Shown piece by piece: positions 8,639 through 16,824 of a stretch of DNA of 40,270 nucleotides. Numbering within the stretch: the first letter of the stretch is position 1; each line of letters opens with the position of its first letter. Origin of the DNA: Crenothrix polyspora. Its GTDB lineage: Bacteria > Pseudomonadota > Gammaproteobacteria > Methylococcales > Methylomonadaceae. The position numbers were made by a program, and so were the translations under genes. The notes beneath the pieces were generated by a model that did not search any database, had not been told where the DNA came from, and saw nothing but the letters and a program-made list of their open reading frames with translations. Location: positions 1-40,270 of the forward strand of contig CAMDNJ010000011.1 in NCBI GenBank assembly GCA_945902915.1, in the 5' to 3' direction.

Positions 8639-9612
8639 ACGATACCCGCGCGTATTAAATCATGCATATTCAAAGCACCTACGGCAATATTTTTGTCATC
8701 AACAACAATCAGGGCATTAATCTTTTTTTGTTCCATAATCTGCATAGCTTCCGCGGCAAGAATATTTGCAGAAATAAGCGCACACTGAGTTGTCATCACT
8801 ACACTGATAGCGGTATTCTGTATGTCGATGTTTCTAGCTAAAGTCCGCCTTAAATCGCCATCAGTAAAAATACCAATGACTTGATTAAGTTCATCGACGA
8901 TAGCCGTCATACCAAGTTGCTTCTCAGTCATTTCCAATAAAGCACTTCCTATCAGGGCAGTAGCAGGGACAGAAGGCATATTTTCATTACTATGCATAAT
9001 ATCACTGACTCTTAATAAAAGTCGCTTACCTAAACTGCCGCCTGGATGAGATAAGGCAAAATCGTCGCGCGTAAAACCTCTAGCATCTAGTAGTGATACC
9101 GCCAAGGCATCTCCCATAACGAGTGCGGCAGTTGTGCTAGAGGTGGGAGCAAGTCCTAAAGGGCAGGCCTCTTGTTCAACTGCAACATTTAGATGAACGG
9201 TAGCAATACTGCTTAAGGTTGACTCAGGATTACCTGTCATAGCAATAAGCGGGACGCCTAAGCGTTTAATCAAGGGTAAAATCCTTACGATTTCTTCAGT
9301 TTCACCAGAATTGGATAAGGCTAATACCACGTCGTGACGAGTTATCATACCTAGATCTCCATGACTAGCCTCGCCTGGATGTACAAAAAAAGCCGGTGTT
9401 CCAGTGCTTGCAAGGGTAGCAGCAATTTTTCCAGCAATATGCCCAGATTTTCCCATGCCAATCACAACAACTCGTCCTTGACAAGCGAACAGTAATTTAC
9501 AGGCAGTAACAAAATCATCATTAATTTGTTCAGCAAGCGCAGAAATAGCTTGAGCTTCCACACGAATAACCGCTAAACCTAATTCGCGTAGTTTTTGATC
9601 ATGTAGATCCAT
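8635..9612 (-). CDS. kdsD: Arabinose-5-phosphate isomerase
   Basis: KdsD interconverts ribulose 5-phosphate and arabinose 5-phosphate, the first step of KDO synthesis. The 325-residue protein has a SIS sugar-isomerase domain (about residues 40-175; VVVIGMGKSGHIAGKIAATL, PAFFVHPGEASHGDLGM, LSNSGETEEI) followed by two CBS domains (about 205-325; IGIFTDGDLRRTL is typical). It heads the kdsD-kdsC-lptCAB-rpoN-hpf-rapZ operon, overlapping kdsC by 4 bp. A sigma70-like promoter with an overlapping inverted repeat lies 57-85 bp upstream. The calcium/sodium antiporter and mla genes often found upstream are absent here. Confidence 0.96.
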   Translation of the reverse strand: MDLHDQKLRELGLAVIRVEAQAISALAEQINDDFVTACKLLFACQGRVVVIGMGKSGHIAGKIAATLASTGTPAFFVHPGEASHGDLGMITRHDVVLALSNSGETEEIVRILPLIKRLGVPLIAMTGNPESTLSSIATVHLNVAVEQEACPLGLAPTSSTTAALVMGDALAVSLLDARGFTRDDFALSHPGGSLGKRLLLRVSDIMHSNENMPSVPATALIGSALLEMTEKQLGMTAIVDELNQVIGIFTDGDLRRTLARNIDIQNTAISVVMTTQCALISANILAAEAMQIMEQKKINALIVVDDKNIAVGALNMHDLIRAGIV

Positions 9613-10022
9613 AGTTTGCTTAAAGTATCTTAAATAGAGGTGGCAATATTATTCAGTAATATCCGTAAACTATACGGAAAACTGATCGAAGTGTAAAAAC
9701 TAAACATTATGTCATATACAGCTTATTTTTACTCGTTGATATGAGATTGGCTGAAGGATCTTGTTAATTTAAGAGGCAGGATAGTATTCAGGTAAAAAGG
9801 TCTATTAATCATCAAAAACACAACGAACAGAAAGCTAGCGGCCATTTCCTTGTCTGGTTGCAGAAAATATAAAAAACTTGAGCAACAACTATTAAAGTAT
9901 CTTTTGAAACAAGGACGAGATTTTGTGCCCAATACTAGAGGCTGAGACTTTTGTACGAACCCAGTAAAATCCCCTAGATGAGATACTACTGCATAGAAAA
10001 TCATCTGAACTAGGGCATTGAA
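9613..10022. other. Intergenic region between kdsD and IS remnant
   Basis: This 410-bp stretch holds the kdsD promoter at its left side. The remainder has no convincing gene. A minus-strand open frame of 91 codons (9729-10004) has low-complexity composition, no ribosome-binding site of note and no recognisable family. A plus-strand open frame at about 9797-9946 (ending KYLLKQGRDFVPNTRG) could be the tail of a decayed gene but is not recognisable. Around 9940-9960 the sequence GAGACTTTTGTACGAAC may be the degraded left end of the IS5-type element that follows. Confidence 0.5.
9662..9697 (-). promoter_or_regulatory. Sigma70-type promoter with overlapping inverted repeat, upstream of kdsD
   Basis: On the minus strand, TTTACA (9692-9697) and TATAGT (9669-9674) are separated by exactly 17 bp, each matching consensus at five of six positions. 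The inverted repeat TCCGTA/TACGGA (9662-9667 and 9673-9678, spacer 5) overlaps the -10 box and could be an operator. This is inferred from sequence only. Confidence 0.6.
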
Positions 10023-10414
10023 ATGGCGTGGAAAAACTTACCACAAACGACATTGGTTGATGCGATGCTGAATGAGCATGAGGCCTTAAAAGAATTAGAT
10101 GATGTACCTGAGCTTATTGATGGGTCAAGAATTGAAAGTTTACTCGCTGACTCTCAGAGCGAGGCATTGAAATCAGGCTCATCAAGCGCGCTTACCGGAA
10201 TCGCCCTTTAAGCAAAGAAGATAAAGTGTTTATCCAAACCCACGCTGGAGTTCGCATTACTGTCGAACGTGTATTTGGTGTGCTTAAACTACATAACGCT
10301 ATTAGAAAAGCCCGTTATCGTGGCTTAGGGCTAAATAGTACCCGTAACCGCGTAGAACTAATGTGCGTTGCTGATAATATTAAACGAGGATTATCGATTA
10401 GACAGGGGCAGTAG
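10023..10414 (+). pseudogene. IS5-family transposase remnant, internally deleted and frameshifted
   Basis: Two pieces of one transposase remain. The N-terminal piece (10023 to about 10158) encodes LPQTTLVDAMLNEHEALKEL and SRIESLLADSQSE, matching the amino end of IS5-family DDE transposases. The C-terminal piece is in another frame (about 10158-10414) and encodes RAYRNRPLSKEDKVF, THAGVRITVERVFGVLKLH and LMCVADNIKRGLSI, matching the carboxyl end including the DDE glutamate region (VERVFG). The central part with both catalytic aspartates is missing, so the junction near 10155-10160 is a large internal deletion. Clear terminal inverted repeats and target duplications were not found. The remnant cannot be mobile by itself. 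Confidence 0.88.
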
Positions 10415-10646
10415 GCCGAAAAAAGGGGATTGTCGGGTAAAAACTCGTTAATCTGAGCTAAATGAACAGTATTTAGCTATTTTTTTGGTAAAATGAGTTA
10501 AAAAATCATCTTTGAGCTATTGTTGGGCTAAAAAAAGCCATCGTGCAAAGGTCAAAAATAAAATATGTATCTTCCATCACTCAGTTAGATGTGTTTAAAT
10601 TATAGTCAATCACATACGTCAAATGTCACTAAGAGATCAATAATAA

Positions 10647-11666
10647 ATGAATCGCACAGGGTTGGGAGCTTGGCTTATTTTAGTCTTGGCTTTAGGCTTA
10701 ACTGCTTGTAGTAATGATCCTTACAGAGGCACGCCTGAAAGAAATGCGACTGATACAAGTATGCTATCAGCACCAAAACCTTATTCACAATATTCTTATA
10801 AAGTACCGGCTCAATATGGAACGTTTATAAAGCCAGGTGAGCTTGAGCCGGCAGTTGATTTTTGGCGTAAAACCTATGCCGTATGGCATCGCTCAGAAGT
10901 TGCTGTGCATGACGATCGATATATGGATGTGATCTATGAAGTCTTTGTCTTGCCTGGTAGTGTCGGTGAAGGCTTAACAAGTGAGCAAAAAAACATAGTC
11001 AGTCAGCACCGTGAATTTTGGCGAGCTCAGTTATCGATTTTGGAAGCTAAAGTACATAATAATGAAGCTTTAAACGCTATTGACAGACAAATTATTGCTA
11101 AATTGACTCATAATGGCCGGCAAATTAATCATGTAGTTCCAGGCGCATCTGAACGCATACGCTCTCAGCGTGGGACACGTGAACGCTTTAAGCAAGGTTT
11201 AGATATTAGTCAGCGTTATGATCGACAATTTAGACGGATATTCAAAGAAGCCGGTTTACCAGAAGATTTAGCATTTTTACCCCATGTGGAGTCTTCATTT
11301 CAATTTTCTGCAAAATCTTCTGCCGGAGCCGTCGGTATGTGGCAGTTTACTAAAGCTGGCGCACAAACTTTCATGCCAGATGGCAATAAGCGTGATCAAC
11401 GCTTAGACCCTGTTGCGTCTGCTGTGGGTGCGGCGAACTATTTAAAACATGCCTATAAAAAACTAAACGATTGGCCAGCCGCTATTACGTCCTACAATCA
11501 TGGTATTGGCGGTATGAAGCGTGCACAAAATCAAGTCGGTAGAGATTTTGTTCAAATTGTAGATACTTATACTGGGCCCGCATTCGGATTTGCCTCTAGG
11601 AACTATTATGCTCAGTTCTTGGCGGCACGAGAAATTGCTAATAACCCTAGACACTATTTTCCGTAG
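10647..11666 (+). CDS. MltD-like lipoprotein lytic transglycosylase (SLT domain, GH23)
   Basis: A membrane-bound murein hydrolase that cleaves MurNAc-GlcNAc bonds with formation of 1,6-anhydroMurNAc. The 339-residue product has a signal peptide ending in lipobox LTAC, with the lipidated cysteine at residue 21. After a linker rich in charged residues, the SLT domain begins near residue 185. The catalytic glutamate is E215 in LPHVESSF, followed by SSAGAVGMWQFTKAGAQTF and the ITSYNHGIGGM motif. The arrangement resembles MltD, but the C-terminal LysM repeats of MltD are missing because the protein ends just after the catalytic domain. A 7-bp hairpin (11669-11690) follows the stop. It stands beside the IS remnant. 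Confidence 0.88.
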   Translation: MNRTGLGAWLILVLALGLTACSNDPYRGTPERNATDTSMLSAPKPYSQYSYKVPAQYGTFIKPGELEPAVDFWRKTYAVWHRSEVAVHDDRYMDVIYEVFVLPGSVGEGLTSEQKNIVSQHREFWRAQLSILEAKVHNNEALNAIDRQIIAKLTHNGRQINHVVPGASERIRSQRGTRERFKQGLDISQRYDRQFRRIFKEAGLPEDLAFLPHVESSFQFSAKSSAGAVGMWQFTKAGAQTFMPDGNKRDQRLDPVASAVGAANYLKHAYKKLNDWPAAITSYNHGIGGMKRAQNQVGRDFVQIVDTYTGPAFGFASRNYYAQFLAAREIANNPRHYFP

Positions 11667-11740
11667 GCTCTATCTACTTATCAAGATAGATGCTAGATGT
11701 TTAATCATATTCTCCACTGTTCATCCTTAAAACTAACAAC

Positions 11741-12289
11741 ATGAACCTTCAAGATCAACATTGGATAGAGACTACCCAAGCTTGGTTGAAAACCATCATT
11801 ATTGAATATAGTATTTGTCCCTTTGCAAAAAGAGAAATGCAGCGGGGTAGTATTTTCTACGCCGTTAGTCATGAGCGAAAACTCAAGACTTGTCTACAGT
11901 TACTTCTGCAAGAGTGTGAGCGTTTAAATACTGATGCGAATATTGAAACTAGCTTACTGATCTATGCAGGGGCTTTTAATTTATTTGATGATTATTTAGA
12001 TTTTCTAGCTATGGCTGAAGATCTATTGATTGATGAAGGCTATGAAGGTATTTATCAATTGGCCAGTTTTCATCCTGATTATAATTTTAATGAATCAGAT
12101 GGTGAAGATCCTGCGAATTATACGAATCGATCACCTTATCCGATGTTGCATTTATTGCGTGAAACCTCTATTGATAACGCCGTTAACACTTATCCTGATA
12201 CCGACAAAATACCAGAGCGAAATATGACTGTAACCCGTCAGTTAGGGCTTGCTAAAATGCAGGGCTTATTAGCGGCTTGTTATTCTTAG
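11741..12289 (+). CDS. DUF1415 domain-containing protein
   Basis: A 182-residue soluble protein of the DUF1415 family, which is widespread in proteobacteria and has no established function. Diagnostic segments are the N-terminal ICPFAKRE with a conserved cysteine, and the long motif LASFHPDYNFNESDGEDPA followed by NYTNRSPYPMLHLLRE. No signal peptide or membrane segment is seen. It starts 74 bp after the MltD-like gene and could be co-transcribed with it. A strong terminator-like hairpin lies about 100 bp downstream, before slyD. Confidence 0.9.
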   Translation: MNLQDQHWIETTQAWLKTIIIEYSICPFAKREMQRGSIFYAVSHERKLKTCLQLLLQECERLNTDANIETSLLIYAGAFNLFDDYLDFLAMAEDLLIDEGYEGIYQLASFHPDYNFNESDGEDPANYTNRSPYPMLHLLRETSIDNAVNTYPDTDKIPERNMTVTRQLGLAKMQGLLAACYS

Positions 12290-12386
12290 TACTTAAACTA
12301 TATACCGTTTAATTATTACTTTTCTCGCTACATATTAAGGTCAATAAGCTTATGTAGGTCATTGGCATCATTTTTTCAGACAAACT

Positions 12387-12418
12387 CCTAATAATTCTAT
12401 ATTATTAGGTATTTTTTT
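12387..12418 (+). terminator. Rho-independent terminator (or slyD leader attenuator)
   Basis: A perfect 9-bp stem (12387-12395 with 12401-12409), loop TCTAT, is followed by a run of seven T (12412-12418). It would end transcripts of the MltD-like and DUF1415 genes. It lies only 20 bp before the slyD ATG, so any slyD promoter upstream of it would have to read through it. Confidence 0.75.
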
Positions 12419-12437
12419 AACATCAAAAGGTTCTATC

Positions 12438-12917
12438 ATGCAAGTAGCTGACAATACGGCTGTTTCAATACATTACACACTCACTAATGATGAAGGCGAA
12501 GTTCTCGATAGTTCTATCGAAGACGAAGCACTGGTTTATTTACACGGTTCTGGAAATATTATTTCCGGATTAGAACAATCCTTAGTCGGCAAAGTTGCGG
12601 GAGATAAATTCAAAGTTCGTATAGAAGCTGAACATGCTTATGGTGAACTTTCTGACGATATGATTCAGGTTATTTCACGCGACATGTTTGATGGTATTGA
12701 TGACATTGAAGTTGGCATGCAATTTCATGCGGATGTCAGTCATGGTACAGGCGTAGTTACTGTTATTAGCTTGGATGACAATGAAGTCACAGTTGATGGT
12801 AATCATCCTTTAGCCGGTCAAGCGTTAACCTTCGATGTTGAAGTATTAGAAGTAAGGGCCGCAACCGAAGAAGAATCTCATCATGGTCATATCCATGGTG
12901 CAGGCTGCCAGCACTAA
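12438..12917 (+). CDS. slyD: FKBP-type peptidyl-prolyl cis-trans isomerase SlyD
   Basis: SlyD is a cytoplasmic prolyl isomerase, chaperone and metallochaperone for nickel enzymes. The 159-residue protein begins with the FKBP half MQVADNTAVSIHYTLTNDEG. It has the substrate-binding IF insert (about residues 70-125) and the returning segment TVDGNHPLAGQALTFDVEVL, which is diagnostic. The C-terminus is a short histidine-rich tail (HHGHIHGAGCQH) with one cysteine, much shorter than the metal-binding tail of E. coli SlyD, so metal binding may be reduced. AAAGG ahead of the ATG can serve as ribosome-binding site. Confidence 0.95.
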   Translation: MQVADNTAVSIHYTLTNDEGEVLDSSIEDEALVYLHGSGNIISGLEQSLVGKVAGDKFKVRIEAEHAYGELSDDMIQVISRDMFDGIDDIEVGMQFHADVSHGTGVVTVISLDDNEVTVDGNHPLAGQALTFDVEVLEVRAATEEESHHGHIHGAGCQH

Positions 12918-12930
12918 TTACGCATAGATT

Positions 12931-12966
12931 AGCGGCTTTATCAATAAGTTAAGGCCGCTGAATTTT
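12931..12966 (+). terminator. Terminator after slyD
   Basis: Stem 12931-12940 with 12950-12959 (AGCGGC core plus one G-U pair), 9-nt loop, followed by GAATTTT. It lies 14 bp after the slyD stop and before the convergent gene, so it may also serve that gene. Confidence 0.7.
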
Positions 12967-12990
12967 AAATAATATTTAGTAAGGCGCTTA

Positions 12991-13620
12991 TCATTTAATA
13001 TCTTCCATGATCTTCTTTAGTTCTGCCAAAACGTGTTGTTGTTTATCAAGTGGTAAGTGACTAAAGTCTTGTTCAAACTCAGTCAAGCTATAACTAGCAG
13101 GCTGTGTCGTACTATTGGTAGTGCTTAGGTTGCAATCAGCTAACACTTTCTTAATGGGTAGTTCAGCATTAGTTAAGGGCAGAGAGCTTGAAAGAACGGT
13201 GCGTATGATGGTGTTTACATGAATAAATAACGTTTGCCCCGTTAATAAATCACTTGCCAATTTTTTAGCAAATTCTTCGGTATAGCCTTTACGTTTAGAA
13301 TCAGGAAACGTTTTCATAGTGATAGTAATGGCTGGCATTTTATCTATTTGATAATCAATATTAAAATGTCTACTTTGAGAGGTAATTAAGTCATTGGCTT
13401 CAATGGTGGCTTGTAAGGTATTACCCTTGCAGATAAGTACTAATTTAAGGTAGTCAAATAAACCAGGTAGGGGCAGTGGAGATTGTACATAGCTAAAAGA
13501 CTCATTAGTTAACTTGTCGATTTTTTGATGATAGCTCCAAATGTTATCTGCCTTGGCGATTATGGGAAGGGTTGCTACAAACGCTAAAATTAAGCGCTGA
13601 GTAAAACTAGATAGATTCAT
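12991..13620 (-). CDS. Uncharacterised periplasmic protein
   Basis: I do not recognise the family. The 209-residue product has a clear signal peptide (about residues 1-24, ending IIAKADN), so it is probably periplasmic. Two cysteines in the mature part (VLICKGNTL and VLADCNLS) could form a disulfide. The middle has alternating hydrophobic residues suggestive of beta strands (LVLICKGNTLQATIEANDLI). The C-terminal quarter is polar and probably helical (FSHLPLDKQQHVLAELKKIM). It is convergent with slyD and lies downstream of the ppx and 422-residue genes on the same strand, separated by 212 bp. Base composition is like the neighbours. Function unknown. Confidence 0.7.
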   Translation of the reverse strand: MNLSSFTQRLILAFVATLPIIAKADNIWSYHQKIDKLTNESFSYVQSPLPLPGLFDYLKLVLICKGNTLQATIEANDLITSQSRHFNIDYQIDKMPAITITMKTFPDSKRKGYTEEFAKKLASDLLTGQTLFIHVNTIIRTVLSSSLPLTNAELPIKKVLADCNLSTTNSTTQPASYSLTEFEQDFSHLPLDKQQHVLAELKKIMEDIK

Positions 13621-13832
13621 ATTCTGGTTCCATATAAAAGCGTGGCCTGTAGTTGCTAGATGTGATTGAAATTAGCTTCTAATAAATACTGGTAGTTGGC
13701 TAGTTATAAAAATCAAAGTAGCTTAATGTTGCATATGTGAGTATAGACTGAATAGGCCGACTTAGCTCTTTTATAAGCTTACGGTATATCTAAGTATATA
13801 TATGAAAAACTAGAAGTCGTCTAGATTACAAG

Positions 13833-15101
13833 CTATGGATTGCTGTAAATAGGCGTAGCAGCAATGCGCTCATCAATTTGTTTAGATAATTCTTGATAAA
13901 CTGGGCTATCAACCGATTCATAACGCTGTTTAAATTCAGCATCGTCCATATGTTCAAGTAGGCCGGATGGATCTGGCATAAAGTCGGTATAGTCTTTAAT
14001 CTCTGATATTTTCTTTTGAAGCTTTCGTGCACCTTCAGGTGAAGAAGTCGCCATTTCTCCAAAGCGTGTGCCAGCTTTGTCGGCTGCTAAATCCACAAAA
14101 CTAAAGCCGCTCCCTCCTTGCGCGTCACTTAATTCTTTTTCTTCTCCAACTGCTTTTGAGACTTGATCATTCATTGAGGCGGTAATTGCTGCTGAACCAA
14201 TAAAATGTTGGGCAAGATCAATACGTTTAAATAAAAAAGCTGGATAATGTTTATCTGTACTTAGCGTTGCAATCGGTAAAGCAAAAAACTTTTTGGTTTC
14301 TTTACGATTAACATAGTTATTAATTGTGATAATGGCCATTTTATTTTCTTCTATAGCACTATCTAAATTAGAGCGCTGGTAGGCCAAAGTAAATAAAGGC
14401 TTAAGTAAATCGGCCAATGATAAACGCCATGCAGAATTGTGTTGTGCTATGACCTCAGTTAACTTTTGTTGATAAATATTGAGATCGGCATTTTTTCCAC
14501 CATCAGCTAAAACATTTTGTGCTTGTATGAGGTTTTCTAAGCTGGAATGATAACTAATGGTGACTTTTTGTTGATTAATAATGATGCTTTTAATAGGTCT
14601 AGTAGCCAATATGAAATATTCATTAAGTGAGGTGTGGCGGATGATATTGTCGATTACAAAGGCTGATACTTTAGAAGGTAATAATAATTCGCCGACTTTA
14701 AATTTTATCAAGCTAGGTAGTTCATTGTTGTCGTCATTACCAAAGCGAAAGCTAAAATTTAAATATTGACCCATATAGTTCTTTGGCAAAGACATGGTTA
14801 CGATAAATCGAATGACATTATCTTTTAATTCTATTTTTACTGCGCTTTTTCGATAGCGATTAAATAAATAATTAGCAGCCAAATTGATGTCAGGTTGCGT
14901 TAATTCTATCGTACCTATTTCATCAGGTTTAGTCTTAGAGCCTTCGTATAGGATTTTTTTAGCTCTGACTATGTCTTCATGTGTAAGTGTCCATTCAGTA
15001 GCAATAGTGGGAGTGTCACTAATGCCAAAAACAATTAATAGAGCACACAAAACAACGAGGGTGCTTAACAAAAAGTAGGCTAGGCGTAAAATGAGTTTCA
15101 T
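13833..15101 (-). CDS. Uncharacterised membrane-anchored protein downstream of ppx
   Basis: A 422-residue product with one N-terminal membrane segment (about residues 5-27) and a long, probably periplasmic domain. The first two-thirds are beta-rich and contain IELTQPDINLAANYLFNRYR. A striking segment GGSGFSFVDLAADKAGTRFG (about residues 330-350) is followed by a serine/glutamate-rich tail with EGARKLQKKISEIKDYTDFM and MDDAEFKQRYESVDSP. I believe similar ORFs occur as conserved hypothetical proteins in related gammaproteobacteria, but cannot name a family. It starts 12 bp after the ppx stop, so it is almost certainly co-transcribed with ppx. Function unknown. Confidence 0.75.
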   Translation of the reverse strand: MKLILRLAYFLLSTLVVLCALLIVFGISDTPTIATEWTLTHEDIVRAKKILYEGSKTKPDEIGTIELTQPDINLAANYLFNRYRKSAVKIELKDNVIRFIVTMSLPKNYMGQYLNFSFRFGNDDNNELPSLIKFKVGELLLPSKVSAFVIDNIIRHTSLNEYFILATRPIKSIIINQQKVTISYHSSLENLIQAQNVLADGGKNADLNIYQQKLTEVIAQHNSAWRLSLADLLKPLFTLAYQRSNLDSAIEENKMAIITINNYVNRKETKKFFALPIATLSTDKHYPAFLFKRIDLAQHFIGSAAITASMNDQVSKAVGEEKELSDAQGGSGFSFVDLAADKAGTRFGEMATSSPEGARKLQKKISEIKDYTDFMPDPSGLLEHMDDAEFKQRYESVDSPVYQELSKQIDERIAATPIYSNP

Positions 15102-15113
15102 AAAGATATTTAT

Positions 15114-16613
15114 TTAGGAGAATTCTAGCTTGAATCCCGCAGTTTTAATGTAGTCGGCTTCTAAAATCAAGTCAGCATGGGTTAGCGGTGAATTAGCTAG
15201 CCAATTATCTGGGAACTTTAGTGAAATCTTAGAATTAATTAATTGTATTTCAAAGTTCGGTAATTCTTGTTTAGTACGATTACGATGCATCACGACTGCC
15301 AATCTTAGAATCAACGTTAGATAAGGCGCCTTAACATTCCACGGTAGTGGTAATTCATTAAATATAGTTTTTGATAGTTTACGCCGATGCGACCTAATGA
15401 GGGATGCCAGTATAAGTTGATCTTGTTGAGAGAAGCCTGCCAAATCAGCATTACCTATAATGTAGGCACTGTGTTTATGGTATTGGCTGTGAGCAATATC
15501 TATACCTATTTCGTGCAGATCAGCGGCCCAATTTAAGAATTGCACGCAGGTTTCGTCACTAGCCCAAGCATAGCTGGTGCTTAATTGGCTTAACATAATG
15601 TGGATTGTTTTCTTAATTCGCTTGGCGTGTTTTTTGTCAATCCGATAGCGTTTAGTGACAGCTTGAACTGTTTCTGCACGCATATCATGGTTGTATAAAC
15701 GCCCTAATAAATCTTGTATCAGACCCTCTCTTAAAGCACCGTCAGAAATAGTCATTTGTTCTATATTAAGACTCTTGAAAGTGGCATAAACAATAGCCAA
15801 GCCACCTACAAATACCGGTAGACGTTCAGCATCTAGTCCAAGTAAGTTTAAATCATTAATATGGTTATATTGACTTAAGTGAGCAACCAGTAATTCAAGC
15901 CCTTGTTTAGTAATTCCGTTATTACTCCAGTTATTGGCCTGTAATACTTTTGCTATGGAACGTAAACTGCCCGATGCTCCAATTGCCTCATCCCAGTTTT
16001 TGCGTTTAAAAGTATTTTGGAAGGGCTCTAGTTTTTGTTCAGCAAATAAAGTAGCTTGGTTAAAAGCAGCTTTAGATAGTACGCCGTCCTTGAAAAAGCT
16101 ATTACTTAAAGATACGCAACCCATGTGCAAACTTTCTTTTTCAAGAGGTGTATCATTAGTACCAATAATATATTCGGTGCTACCTCCTCCTATATCCATG
16201 ACTAAGCGTAAATTGGCAGTGCTGCTTAAGCTATGCGCCACACCTAAATAGATTAAACGTGCTTCTTCTATGCCAGAAATGACATGGATAGGATGTCCTA
16301 AGGCTAGCTCAGCTTTTATTAAAAATTGCCCGGCATTTTTGGCCATGCGTAAGGTGTTGGTGCCTACTATACGAACACTGCCTACGGGAAAATTGCGAAT
16401 TCTTTGGCCAAATCGCTCTAGACAAGCCAGTGCATGTAGCTGGGTCTTTTCGTCCAGCATTTGGTCTGCATTCAAACCCGATGCTAGCCTGACCATCTCT
16501 TTAAGTCGGTCTATCGTTTGTAGTTGGTTATTTTTTAGGCTACAAACAATCATATGGAAGCTATTAGAGCCTAAATCTACAGCAGCTACGAATTCAGGGG
16601 GAGTATTCAGCAC
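15114..16613 (-). CDS. ppx: Exopolyphosphatase (Ppx/GppA family)
   Basis: The enzyme releases orthophosphate from long-chain polyphosphate; some relatives hydrolyse pppGpp. The 499-residue protein has the ASKHA phosphate-1 motif FVAAVDLGSNSFHMIV (about residues 8-23), the second phosphate motif RLVMDIGGGSTEYIIG (about 137-152) and GASGSLRSIAKVL. An HD-like C-terminal helical domain follows (LNWAADLHEIGIDIAHSQYH). The length fits Ppx rather than a stand-alone ASKHA core. The gene is the first of a two-gene unit with the 422-residue membrane protein and is divergent from the YadG-like ABC gene. Ppx versus GppA specificity cannot be resolved by eye. Confidence 0.93.
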   Translation of the reverse strand: MLNTPPEFVAAVDLGSNSFHMIVCSLKNNQLQTIDRLKEMVRLASGLNADQMLDEKTQLHALACLERFGQRIRNFPVGSVRIVGTNTLRMAKNAGQFLIKAELALGHPIHVISGIEEARLIYLGVAHSLSSTANLRLVMDIGGGSTEYIIGTNDTPLEKESLHMGCVSLSNSFFKDGVLSKAAFNQATLFAEQKLEPFQNTFKRKNWDEAIGASGSLRSIAKVLQANNWSNNGITKQGLELLVAHLSQYNHINDLNLLGLDAERLPVFVGGLAIVYATFKSLNIEQMTISDGALREGLIQDLLGRLYNHDMRAETVQAVTKRYRIDKKHAKRIKKTIHIMLSQLSTSYAWASDETCVQFLNWAADLHEIGIDIAHSQYHKHSAYIIGNADLAGFSQQDQLILASLIRSHRRKLSKTIFNELPLPWNVKAPYLTLILRLAVVMHRNRTKQELPNFEIQLINSKISLKFPDNWLANSPLTHADLILEADYIKTAGFKLEFS

Positions 16614-16729
16614 GGGTTATCCAATTTGTCTGCGGGGCGTGTAAATATCTGATAATATCACACGGTTTTTGCTATCCATGATTGCGATTTAATTAATCTT
16701 TGATGTCGCGCAACAGGTTGGTTTTGCTT

Positions 16730-16767
16730 ATTGTCCCACATTAGGCGAAATTTTATTATGTGACAAT
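16730..16767. promoter_or_regulatory. Imperfect inverted repeat between divergent ppx and ABC transporter genes
   Basis: ATTGTCCCACAT (16730-16741) is mirrored by ATGTGACAAT (16758-16767), identical apart from two extra bases in the left arm. The 211-bp divergent intergenic region should hold both promoters, so the repeat may be a regulator site. No regulator can be named. Confidence 0.4.
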
Positions 16768-16824
16768 CAGAAATTTGCGTAATTTAACTTAATTTAAAGG
16801 TTTCAGTTAAATGTTAGTTTCAGT

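Noticed and set aside
9797-9946. Plus-strand open stretch ending KYLLKQGRDFVPNTRG
   Set aside because: It looks protein-like but has no start codon in a plausible context and no family I can name; possibly a fossil, not reported as a gene.
9729-10004. 91-codon open frame on the minus strand between kdsD and the IS remnant
   Set aside because: No recognisable family, no good ribosome-binding site, odd composition, and it overlaps the probable IS end; treated as chance.
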